Made by a program: the position numbers and the translations under genes. A stretch of 64,000 nucleotides of DNA from Candidatus Paraburkholderia calva (lineage in GTDB: Bacteria > Pseudomonadota > Gammaproteobacteria > Burkholderiales > Burkholderiaceae), in assembly GCA_001184395.1 (NCBI GenBank), contig LFLF01000003.1, positions 1 to 64,000 on the forward strand, written 5' to 3'. Shown piece after piece: positions 49,967-58,398 of the stretch (position 1 is its first letter; every line of letters begins with the position of its first letter). Under the pieces are notes generated by a model, which was not told the origin of the DNA, did not search any database, and was given only the letters and a program-made list of their open reading frames with translations.

Positions 49967-50569
49967 TTACTTGGAAGAGCCGCCGTTGATATCCGACGCG
50001 GCGATGGCGCTGCGCACGTTACCGTAGAGCTTCATTTCCCGGGTGACGTTGTTGTAGTTCATGCCGTTGGCGGTCGTCACCGACGGACCGCGCTGAAGTC
50101 TAACCGGTTTTTCCGTTTCGATGACATCGTCGTTCACCAGCACGCGAAAATGCTGCGAATCCGCTTGCATCTGCGGATCGCCGTAACCGGCGGCTTGCAG
50201 GATGCGCGCATTGTCGTACAGGTCCACGACCGACACGTCGGCGTTGACCGTGCCGCGCTCCGAGGTCGCCGTGACCGTGGGCTTCTGCGGTTGGAACATG
50301 CGCATGGCGGGCTGCGTCAGATCGCTGTTTTCGTCGTCTTCGTAATGCACCATCGACTTGGCTGTCAGGCGGTACTGCGTCGTGCCGGTGATGTCGAGCT
50401 CGGAGACGGAAAAGTTTTCGGCGAAATAGTCGGCAGTGTGGCGTTTGGGCTGCTCGGTGGTCTCTTTCGACGATGGCAGACTCGACTGCAGCAGCCAGTA
50501 AGTGCCGCCCGCGAGCGCCGCCATCGCGACGAGCGGCGCGAGCGAGGCGAGTTTGCCGGGGCGCGCCAT
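49967..50569 (-). CDS. lptC: LPS-export protein LptC
   Basis: Inner-membrane anchored protein that hands LPS from LptB2FG to LptA. The 200-residue protein has one N-terminal membrane helix (ASLAPLVAMAALAGGTYWLL) and a periplasmic jellyroll (YFAENFSVSELDITGTTQYR). It starts 5 bases after the kdsC stop. Intact. Confidence 0.93.
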   Translation of the reverse strand: MARPGKLASLAPLVAMAALAGGTYWLLQSSLPSSKETTEQPKRHTADYFAENFSVSELDITGTTQYRLTAKSMVHYEDDENSDLTQPAMRMFQPQKPTVTATSERGTVNADVSVVDLYDNARILQAAGYGDPQMQADSQHFRVLVNDDVIETEKPVRLQRGPSVTTANGMNYNNVTREMKLYGNVRSAIAASDINGGSSK

Positions 50570-50574
50570 CTCGC

Positions 50575-51144
50575 TTACGCTCCGAGCGCCGCAGCGAACA
50601 GCGCGTCGTATTTCTGCTGGGCGCGCAGGATCGCGTCGCACACCTCGCGCACCGCGCCGTGGTCGCCATGCGCTTCCGCGAACCAGTGCGCGCGCTGGAT
50701 CACTTCCGGATGCGCGTTCGCGGGCGCGGCCGCGAACGCGCAGCGGCACATGACCGAAAGGTCGGGCAGTCGTCGCCCATGTAGCCGCATTCGGACACCG
50801 CGATACCGGTGGCTTCGAGCAATTCGGCAAGCGCTTCGGTCTTGTTTTCCACGCCCTGATAAAGATGCGTGATGCCCAGTTCCTTCGCGCGCGCCGCGAC
50901 GATGCCCGACCTGCGCCCGGTGATGATGGCCGTCCGCACGCCGACCGACTGCCGCATTTTCACGTCGTGGCCGTCGAGCGAATTGAACGACTTCATCGCG
51001 TCGCCTTCGGCGGTGAAGTAGAGGCTGCCGTCGGTGAAGATGCCGTCGACGTCGAAAATCATCAGTCGGAGGCGGCTAGCGCGTTCGGCAGCCGTGGCGT
51101 TGGGAGACAGCACCGGGAGCGGCGGAGGCGGGCTTCTGCGCCAT
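50575..51144 (-). pseudogene. kdsC: KDO-8-phosphate phosphatase with frameshifts
   Basis: HAD-family enzyme that dephosphorylates KDO-8-P in lipopolysaccharide core synthesis. The nucleophile motif MIFDVDGIFTDG and the second HAD motif IITGRRSGIVAARAKELGI are intact. At GYMGDD the next codon, normally TGG (W) before PDL, has lost one G near 50,767, so the frame leaves the conserved end. That end (PDLSVMCRCAFAAAPANAHP to the stop) continues one frame over. The probable ATG at 51144 (MAQKPASAAP) is also out of frame with the domain; a GTG at 51113 could start it. The neighbours kdsD and lptC are whole. Confidence 0.82.
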
Positions 51145-52133
51145 CAGATCACCTTCTTGGAGAAGAGGTCGTGCATGTTCAGCGCGCCGATCAGTGTCGA
51201 ATCGGCGTCCACGACCAACATCTGATTGATGCGATAACGCTCCATCAGTTCCACCGCTTCCACCGCGAGATGATCCGGACCGATGGTGCGCGGGTTACGC
51301 GTCATGACATCGGCCAGCTTGAGCGAGCGGAAATCGCCGTCGCGCTGGAGCACGCGGCGCAAATCGCCGTCGGTGAAGATGCCTTCCACGTGGCGATTGC
51401 CGTTGACCACGGCGGTCATGCCCATGCGTTTGTCGGTGATCTGGAACAGCGCGTCCGAAATGGTTGAGTCGAGCGGCACGACCGGCACTTCGTCGCCGAC
51501 GCGCATCACGTCGCATACATAAGTGAGCAGGCGGCGGCCGAGCGCGCCGCCGGGATGCGAGCGCGCGAAATCGTCCGGGCCGAAACCGCGCGCGTCGAGC
51601 ACAGCGACGGCGAGCGCATCGCCCATGGCGAGCGCGGCGGTCGTGCTGGCAGTGGGCGCGAGATTCATCGGGCATGCTTCCTTTTCGACGCGCGCGTTCA
51701 GATGCATGTCCGCGAGTTCTGCGAGGGAGGAATCCGGCCTGCCCGTGATGGCGATCAGCTTCGCGCCGAGCCGCTTGATGAGCGGCAAAATGGCAACGAG
51801 TTCTTCCGTTTCGCCCGAGTTCGATAGCGCGATGAAAACGTCGTCCGATGTGACCATGCCGAGGTCGCCGTGGCTCGCTTCCGCGGGATGCACGAAGAAC
51901 GCCGGCGTGCCGGTGCTCGCGAGCGTCGCGGCGAACTTGCGCGCGACATGTCCCGACTTGCCGATGCCCGACACGACCACGCGTCCACGACAGTCGAGCA
52001 GGGTTTCGACCGCGTTGGAGAAGTTATCGTCGAGGAGTTCGGTGAGACCGCGAACGGCGTCGGCTTCGATCTGAAGTACGTTGCGAGCCAGCGCCAGCGC
52101 CAGCGCCCGGTCGCCATTGATTTTCGCTATCAT
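51144..52133 (-). CDS. kdsD: Arabinose-5-phosphate isomerase
   Basis: Converts ribulose 5-phosphate to arabinose 5-phosphate for KDO synthesis. The 329-residue protein has an N-terminal SIS sugar-isomerase domain (VVVSGIGKSGHVARKFAATL, HPAEASHGDLGMV) and a C-terminal pair of CBS domains (TYVCDVMRVGDEVPVV, NRHVEGIFTDGDLRR). The start is the ATG at 52133; longer upstream extensions are shadows. Its stop shares bases with the kdsC start. Intact. Confidence 0.95.
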   Translation of the reverse strand: MIAKINGDRALALALARNVLQIEADAVRGLTELLDDNFSNAVETLLDCRGRVVVSGIGKSGHVARKFAATLASTGTPAFFVHPAEASHGDLGMVTSDDVFIALSNSGETEELVAILPLIKRLGAKLIAITGRPDSSLAELADMHLNARVEKEACPMNLAPTASTTAALAMGDALAVAVLDARGFGPDDFARSHPGGALGRRLLTYVCDVMRVGDEVPVVPLDSTISDALFQITDKRMGMTAVVNGNRHVEGIFTDGDLRRVLQRDGDFRSLKLADVMTRNPRTIGPDHLAVEAVELMERYRINQMLVVDADSTLIGALNMHDLFSKKVI

Positions 52134-52287
52134 GCGCGGAGTATAGCAAAGGCGTATCTCTGCCCCGTTGGCGAGCCGTGCGCCGCCTATTCGCCCCTCC
52201 GAGCCCTGGCATCTCGGGCTTTTTCCACGACACCGCGGCGCAATGAAATACGCGCTTAGAACGCCGACGAACGAGGACGCTAGACGG

Positions 52288-54242
52288 ATGATCTCTCCGC
52301 TCGAAATGACGCTGTTGCTCTGTTGTGCTCGGTGGCCGGCGTCGTGATTTTCCGGTACTTCAATCTGCCGCGATGCTCGGCTAGCTGACGGTCGGCATCG
52401 TCGGTCCGCATGTGGCCGGCATCGCGCCCGACACCGACCGCGCGCAGCCTCTCGCCGAATTCGGCGTCGTTTTCCCTGATGTTTCCCACCGGGCTGGAAT
52501 TCTCGCTGTCCAAGCTGCTCTCGATGCGGCGCATCGTGTTTGGGCTCGGCGCGAGCCAGGTCGGCGCGACCATCGCGCTCGCGATGATCTTCGGCTGGGT
52601 CGCGCATTTCTGGACCGCGATGTCGTGGCAGGCGAGCTTCGCGTTCGGCGGCGCACTGTCGATGTCGTCGACGGGGATCGTCAGCAAGCTTCTGGCCGAG
52701 CTCGAACTCGAATCGGAGCACGGGCGCAACATTTTCGGCGTGCTGCTGTTCCAGGATCTGGCGGTGGTGCCGCTGCTTATTATCATCGTGGCGTTCGGCA
52801 ATGGCAGTTCGTCGCAACTCGCCATGTGGCTCGGCATCGCGGCCATCAAGATCGTCGTCGCGCTAACGGTGCTGCTGTTCATCGGCCAGAAGTTCATGAC
52901 GCGCTGGTTCGATCTGGTCGCGCGGCGGCGCGCGCAAGAGCTGTTCATGCTGAACCTGTTGCTGGTGACGCTCGGCGCGGCGTTCATCACGGACAAGTTC
53001 GGTCTGTCGCTGGCGCTGGGCGTGTTCATCGCCGGGATGCGCCGTACGTGCATCAGGTCGAAGAAGACATCAAGCCGTTCCGCGACGTGCTGCTCGGGCT
53101 GTTCTTCGTGACCACTGGCATGCTGCTCAACCCGCGCGTGATCTGGGAGCATCCGTTTCTGGTGCTGGGTTTCTTCATTGTGCCGATTCTGCTGAAGGCC
53201 GTGATGATCACTGGTCTCGCGCGGCTCTTCGGCTCGCCGCAAGGCGTCTCCATGCGCACGGACCTCGGGCTCGCGCAGGTGGGCGAATTCGGCTTCGTGC
53301 TGCTGAACCTGATTCTGGACTCGCATCTCGTCGATTCGACGATTCTTCAGGCCATCCTCGCCGCGATGCTGCTCTCCATGCTCGCGGCGCCGTTCATCAT
53401 CCAGAGCATGGACCGCATCGTGTTGTGGCTGTCGTCGACGGAATGGATGCTGCAATTGCTGCAGATGACGAAAATCGCGACGCAAAGCCTGAAGCAGAGC
53501 GGCCACGTGATCATCTGCGGGTACGGGCGCGCGGGGCAGAATCTCGCGCGCATGCTGGAGCAGGAAGGCATTTCCTATGTGGCGCTCGATCTGGATCCGG
53601 ACCGCGTCGCGGCTGCCACGGTGGCGGGCGAATCCGTCGTGTTCGGCGATGCCGGGTGGCGCGAGTCTTTGTTGGCGGCAGGACTGCATCGCGCGGCGGC
53701 GGTCGCGATCACCTACGCCAACACGCCTTCGGCCATGCGCGTGCTGCACAACATCCACGAACTCGAGCCGACGCTGCCGGTGATCGTGCGCACGGTGGAC
53801 GACGCCGATCTCGAAAAGCTTACCGCCGCGGGCGCGACCGAAGTGATTCCGGAGATTGTCGAAGACAGTCTGATGCTCGCGTCGCACACACTGGTCTTGA
53901 TGGGCATGCCGATGCGGCGCGTCGAGGAAATGCGCGATGCGCGCTACAGCCTGTTGCGCGGCTACTTCCACGGCGCGGACGACATCGACGACGATGGCCA
54001 CGAGCAGGTGCGGCTACAATCCATACCGATCGACGAGAATTCCGAAGTCGTCGGGCATTCGCTCGACGATCTCGGACTGGTCGGCCGGGGTGTCGAGTGA
54101 CCGCGATCCGGCGTCACGGCATCCGGGGCGTGGAGCCCGGCCCCGAAACCAAGCTGCGCGCGAAGGACATCGTCGTTTTGCGCGGCCTGAAGTGCTGGCG
54201 CAAGCCGAGGAGCGGCTTTTGCGCAATTGCCGGGCAGCGTAA
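52288..54242 (+). pseudogene. Broken Kef-type K+/H+ antiporter (CPA2 family) with TrkA domains
   Basis: Ancestral protein: about 13 membrane helices plus a cytosolic Rossmann TrkA-N and TrkA-C domain. The start at 52288 (MISPLEMTLLL) shifts frame almost at once. An in-frame TAG follows MLG at 52,382, where Y is expected. A further shift near 52,480 leads into the long transport domain (MRRIVFGLGASQVGATIALA, GGALSMSSTGIVSKLLAELE). Others are near 53,040 (before KPFRDVLLGLFFVTTGMLLN) and near 54,100 and 54,200. The Rossmann motif HVIICGYGRAGQNLARMLEQ is preserved. The gene conventionally follows kdsD on the opposite strand. Confidence 0.92.
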
Positions 54243-54302
54243 CTCATATTTTCATCTGAATGAAGGCAGCCGCGGCCTCGAAGCGCGGACTCCGGAGAAG
54301 TC

Positions 54303-54869
54303 ATGTCCCAATCTTTCTCGAACGCCCCGCTCGATGCCGCGCGTTTTATCCAGGAGCGCGTGCGCATCGTCGAAAACTGGCCGCAACCCGGCGTGCAGTT
54401 CCGCGATATCACCCCCGTTCTGCAAGACCGCCGCGCGTTGCGCACGCTGATCGACCTGTTCGTGCAGCGCTATATCGATGCGAAGCCCGACGCCATTGCG
54501 GGTCTGGATGCGCGCGGTTTCATCATCGGGCCGATTCTCGCGTACGAACTGAGCCTCGGCTTCGTGCCGATCCGCAAGAAGGGCAAGCTGCCGTACAAGA
54601 CCATTTCGCAGTCGTACGACCTTGAATACGGCAGCGCGACTGTCGAAATCCACGAGGATGCGTGCAAGCCGGGCGACCGTATCGTGATCGTCGACGATCT
54701 GGTCGCAACCGGCGGCACGATGATGGCGGGCAAGATCCTGCTCGAGCGCCTCGGTGCGAACGTGGTGGAAGCGGCGGCGATCATCGATCTGCTGGATCTC
54801 GGCGGCTCGAAGCTGCTGCGCGAAGCCGGCGTGCCGCTCTACACCGTGTGCGAATTCGCGGGACATTGA
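54303..54869 (+). CDS. apt: Adenine phosphoribosyltransferase
   Basis: Salvages adenine to AMP using PRPP. The 188-residue protein has [17 protein letters not shown], the flexible loop [15 protein letters not shown], and the PRPP-binding motif [12 protein letters not shown] at 128-139. A GGAG lies just before the ATG at 54303. Its stop is 1 base before the following exporter gene. Intact. Confidence 0.96.
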   Translation: MSQSFSNAPLDAARFIQERVRIVENWPQPGVQFRDITPVLQDRRALRTLIDLFVQRYIDAKPDAIAGLDARGFIIGPILAYELSLGFVPIRKKGKLPYKTISQSYDLEYGSATVEIHEDACKPGDRIVIVDDLVATGGTMMAGKILLERLGANVVEAAAIIDLLDLGGSKLLREAGVPLYTVCEFAGH

Positions 54870-54870
54870 G

Positions 54871-55398
54871 ATGCCGAATTTTCTGCTCTTCCTCGCCGCG
54901 TCCGTCGCGATTACGCTCGCGCCGGGGGCGGACAACCTGCAAGTGCTCGCGCGCGGCATTTCGCAAGGACGGCTCGCCGGCGTGGTCGCCGCGTGCGGCT
55001 TCGCCTTCGGCGTGATCTTCCATACGACGCTCGCGGCGCTCGACATCGCGGCGTTGCTGTGTTCGTCGCCGCTCGCGTTTCAGGCGGTGAAACTCGAGGG
55101 TGCGGCGTATCTGGTGTGGATCGGCATCAAGGCGCTGCGCAGCCACGGACTCGCGACCGCGCACGAACGCACGAGCCAGCCGCTCTCGACCGTGTTCGGT
55201 CAGAGCGTCATGCTGCAAATGTTCGAACTCGGTGGCGTGTTCATGCTGCAAACGGTCGTGGTGTTTTCGGCGTTCGGCATTGGCGCGGGGATGATCGGCG
55301 CGTGGCTCAAGCGCCGTCCGCGCGTGGGCGTGTGGCTCGACCGGCTCGCGGGCGCGACCTTCATCGCGCTCGGCATTCGTGTCGCCTTGCGCGACTGA
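54871..55398 (+). CDS. RhtB/LysE-family exporter with an internal deletion
   Basis: Amino-acid exporters of this family have ~205-210 residues and six helices. This one has 175. The N-terminus (FLLFLAASVAITLAPGADNL, ISQGRLAGVVAACGFAFGVI) and the end (FELGGVFMLQTVVVFSAFGI) are normal. Between LSTVFGQ and SVMLQMF about 30 residues with the NPKxxLFF-type helix motif are missing in-frame. The frame is open but a conserved helix is lost, so it is probably inactive. It is coupled to apt (1-base gap). Confidence 0.78.
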   Translation: MPNFLLFLAASVAITLAPGADNLQVLARGISQGRLAGVVAACGFAFGVIFHTTLAALDIAALLCSSPLAFQAVKLEGAAYLVWIGIKALRSHGLATAHERTSQPLSTVFGQSVMLQMFELGGVFMLQTVVVFSAFGIGAGMIGAWLKRRPRVGVWLDRLAGATFIALGIRVALRD

Positions 55399-55417
55399 CT
55401 TTCTCCTCTCTATCGCC

Positions 55418-56263
55418 ATGATTCTGCCTGCGATCACTGCCGCCCGCCGTTTCGATGGGAGCGCTCACGCACCGTTCCTGATCGGCGATGAGCGTGTCGG
55501 CTGGATTCGCCAGAGCGACCTCGACGCGCTTCGCCGCTGGCCCGACGTCTTCCAGATCGGCGACGCATCGGTGCATCTTGCTCCGTCGCTCGCCGATGTC
55601 GACGCACGTACCGCCGCACTCGGCGCGGTCATCGCCGCATTGCATGCCGAAGGCAAAATCCCCGGCTGGCGCAACGAAATCTACGCGATCCACAACGACT
55701 TCGACGCGCCGCCGCTGGCGTTCATCGAGCGCGCGGCGTCGCGCTTCTTCGGCACGATGACCTACGCGGTGCATCTGAACGGCATCGTAAAATATCGGGA
55801 TAAAGCGCCGGAGTTGTGGATCGCGCGCCGCGCCGACACCAAGGCCACCGATCCCGGCATGCTCGACAACGTTGTGGCGGGCGGCATCGGCTGGGGCATC
55901 GGCATCGAGCCGACGCTGGTCAAGGAATGCTGGGAAGAAGCCGGCATGAGCGCGGAACTCGCGCGGACCGCCGAGCGCGGCGGCGCGTTCCACATGCTGC
56001 AATCGCTGCCCGAAGGCACGCAGGCCGAGCTGATCTACGTGTACGACGTGCTGCTTCCCGAAGACTTCACGTCGCACAATCAGGACGGCGAAGTCGGAGA
56101 GCATCGCATCGCGCGTATCGAAGAGGTTGCGCGCGGTATCGAAGATGGCCAGTTTACCGTCGACGCCAGCATCGCGACGCTCGACTGTCTGCTGCGCCGC
56201 CAGTGGATCGACGCGGACGCCTGCGAGGGCATCGCCGCGCTGTACGAGCGGCCGGCAGTCTGA
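55418..56263 (+). CDS. DUF4743-type NUDIX hydrolase
   Basis: The N-terminal DUF4743 domain (FLIGDERVGWIRQSDLDALR) followed by a NUDIX domain is the architecture of yeast YJR142W and plant NUDT20/24-like proteins, thought to act on damaged thiamine diphosphates. The NUDIX core KECWEEAGM is present (consensus REUXEEXGU). The ATG at 55418 (MILPAITAARRFDG) is the likely start, 281 residues. Intact, 22 bases before purU. Substrate assignment is inference from the family. Confidence 0.85.
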   Translation: MILPAITAARRFDGSAHAPFLIGDERVGWIRQSDLDALRRWPDVFQIGDASVHLAPSLADVDARTAALGAVIAALHAEGKIPGWRNEIYAIHNDFDAPPLAFIERAASRFFGTMTYAVHLNGIVKYRDKAPELWIARRADTKATDPGMLDNVVAGGIGWGIGIEPTLVKECWEEAGMSAELARTAERGGAFHMLQSLPEGTQAELIYVYDVLLPEDFTSHNQDGEVGEHRIARIEEVARGIEDGQFTVDASIATLDCLLRRQWIDADACEGIAALYERPAV

Positions 56264-56285
56264 AACAACACGCATCGAACGAGGA

Positions 56286-57161
56286 ATGGTCACGTTGCCC
56301 GAACATAGTTTTTATCTGAAGTTGTCGTGCCCGGATCGTCCGGGAATCGTGCACGCGGTATCCGGCTTTCTGTTCAACCGCGGCTCGAATATTCTCGACT
56401 CCGCGCAGTTCGGCGACAGCCACACCGGCGAATTTTTCATGCGCGTGCATTTTCAGGAAGTCGGCGGTGATCCCGGCGTCGAAGCGTTGCACAAGTCGTT
56501 CGGCGAACTGGCCGACGAGTTCGGCATGCGCTGGGAATTGCACGACGCGTCGGTGAAGCCGCGTGTGGTCATCATGGTGTCGAAGATCGGGCATTGCCTG
56601 AACGACTTGCTGTTCCATTATCGCACCGGGCAATTGCAGATCGAAATTCCGGCGATCATCTCGAACCACAAGGATTTCTATCAGCTCGCCGCGAGCTACG
56701 ACATTCCGTTTCACCACCTGCCGTTGCTCAACGGCACGCCAGAGGCGAAGGCCGCACAGGAAGCACGCGTGCTCGAGATCGTCGATCAGCACGACACCGA
56801 TCTCGTCGTGCTCGCGCGCTATATGCAGATTCTTTCGGCCGATATGTGCGAGCAACTCGCGGGCCGCGCGATCAACATCCATCACTCGTTCCTGCCGAGC
56901 TTCAAGGGCGCGAAGCCGTACTATCAGGCGTTCGACCGCGGCGTGAAGCTGATCGGCGCGACCGCGCACTACGTGACCTCCGACCTCGACGAAGGTCCAA
57001 TTATCGAGCAGGAAGTGGAGCGCGTGGATCACAACATGACGCCGGATCAACTCACCGCAATCGGCCGCGATGTCGAATGCGTGACACTCGCGCGCGCGGT
57101 GAAGTGGCATGTGGAGCATCGCATCGTGCTGAACGGGCACAAGACGGTGGTGTTTCGCTGA
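56286..57161 (+). CDS. purU: Formyltetrahydrofolate deformylase
   Basis: Hydrolyses 10-formyl-THF to formate and THF, balancing one-carbon pools. The 291-residue protein has an N-terminal ACT domain (LKLSCPDRPGIVHAVSGFLF) and a formyltransferase-like domain with the catalytic N197 and H199 (INIHHSFLPSFKGAKPY) and D235 (TSDLDEGPII). The ATG at 56286 gives the usual length. It is followed by a strong terminator. Intact. Confidence 0.95.
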   Translation: MVTLPEHSFYLKLSCPDRPGIVHAVSGFLFNRGSNILDSAQFGDSHTGEFFMRVHFQEVGGDPGVEALHKSFGELADEFGMRWELHDASVKPRVVIMVSKIGHCLNDLLFHYRTGQLQIEIPAIISNHKDFYQLAASYDIPFHHLPLLNGTPEAKAAQEARVLEIVDQHDTDLVVLARYMQILSADMCEQLAGRAINIHHSFLPSFKGAKPYYQAFDRGVKLIGATAHYVTSDLDEGPIIEQEVERVDHNMTPDQLTAIGRDVECVTLARAVKWHVEHRIVLNGHKTVVFR

Positions 57162-57180
57162 GGCGTTTTGCTTCGGCGCA

Positions 57181-57205
57181 AAAAAGCCCGCTTCGGCGGG
57201 CTTTA
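57181..57205. terminator. Terminator between purU and the AI-2E-family remnant
   Basis: AAGCCCGC-TTCG-GCGGGCTT: an 8-bp stem with a stable TTCG loop between convergent genes, A/T runs on both sides. Confidence 0.88.
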
Positions 57206-57220
57206 TGGCTTGTTGGGCCC

Positions 57221-58298
57221 TCAAACAAGCCGCAGATAAATCAGTTCGCGCTTGATATATGCGTAGAAAATCGGCGCGGCGATCACGACCGGCAGGCCGA
57301 ACGCGGCTTCCATGGCGAGCATCGCCAGGAGCAGTTCCCACGCGCGCGCCTCGATCTGCCCGCCGATGATGCGCGCGTTCAGGAAATACTCCAGCTTGTG
57401 GATGAGGATTAGGAACGCGAGCGACACGATCGCTGTGCCGAACGAAACCGACAGCGATATCGCGACGATGATGGTGTTGGAGATGAGATTGCCGATGACC
57501 GGCAGCAGGCCGACGAGGAAGGTGATCAACACGAGCGTCTTGGACAGCGGAATGCACTCGTGAAAGATCGGCAACGCCATCAGCAGATACAGCGCGGTGA
57601 AGATGGCGTTGATCGCCGAAATCTTGATCTGCGCGAATACGATGCGGCGGAACGCGTCCGAGAGAGAAGCGCGCCACGCGCGCGACGAGCGCGGCAAGCG
57701 GTGATGCGACGGGCGCGGCGCGCTCACCGCGATGATCGTGCCGATCACGATATGCCCGAGCCCGCGCGCCATTTCTTTGCCGCCTTGCTGGAGCATCTCG
57801 GCGTACTGGTGCATGAGTTCGGTGGCTTTGTCCTTGAGCTGGATGGCATCGACCGGCAGATAGTTGGCGATCCAGTCGGGCACGCGCAGGCGCGCGCTGG
57901 AGGTGATGTTCATCAGCTGATCGAGCAATTTTTGCAGGCTCGGCACGTCGTGCTCGAAATGCTCGATGGTGGCGACGGTCGCGCCCGTCAGTTCGCCGAT
58001 GAATGATGATCGCCGAAATCAGCCCGACCAAAATGAGCCGCGCGCCTTTGCTCATCAGATGCCGCTCGATCAGCGGCGCAATCATGTGGACGAGCTGGAA
58101 CACCAGCATGCCGGCCAGCAGGCCGCCGAGCAGCTTGAGCTCGAGCGTGAACCACATCGCCGCGAACGCGAGCAGATAGCTGCCGATTTCCACCGCCGCC
58201 AGCTTTGGCATACTCATGTCGCTTGTCAGCCTGACGGGACGGGCGGGCAGATCCCGCACGCGTTGCTTTTCGTTGGCCGCTTCGTTGCGCTTCGCCAC
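57221..58298 (-). pseudogene. Frameshifted AI-2E-family (PerM-like) membrane permease
   Basis: Eight-helix inner-membrane proteins of unclear substrate. The start at 58298 leads through LRLTSD-type sequence to VEIGSYLLAFAAMWFTLELK and RLILVGLISAIII. Near 58,010 the frame shifts, after which GELTGATVATIEHFEHDVPS and the rest follow in a second frame. Between about 57,715 and 57,665 the family-like segment (VASPLAALVARVARFS) is in yet another frame, and the main frame resumes at DAFRRIVFAQIKIS. This second event is a compensated pair of indels. The C-terminal LEYFLNARIIGGQIEARAWE motif is intact. Confidence 0.85.
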
Positions 58299-58398
58299 GA
58301 CTGCGTTCTATTTCCTGCTGCGTTCGACGGTTATAGCGGCTCGGTTTGCCGGCTACGCTCCGGCGCGGGCGGCACGATCCGCCGCCCGCGCGTGGAAC

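Noticed and set aside
52280-54001. A 573-codon minus-strand open frame antisense to the Kef-type remnant
   Set aside because: Arginine/histidine-rich antisense composition; the plus-strand homology to CPA2 antiporters is unambiguous.
56154-58298. A 714-codon minus-strand open frame over purU and the AI-2E gene
   Set aside because: Only its first ~110 codons are the real permease start; the rest is a frameshifted run and an antisense shadow of purU.
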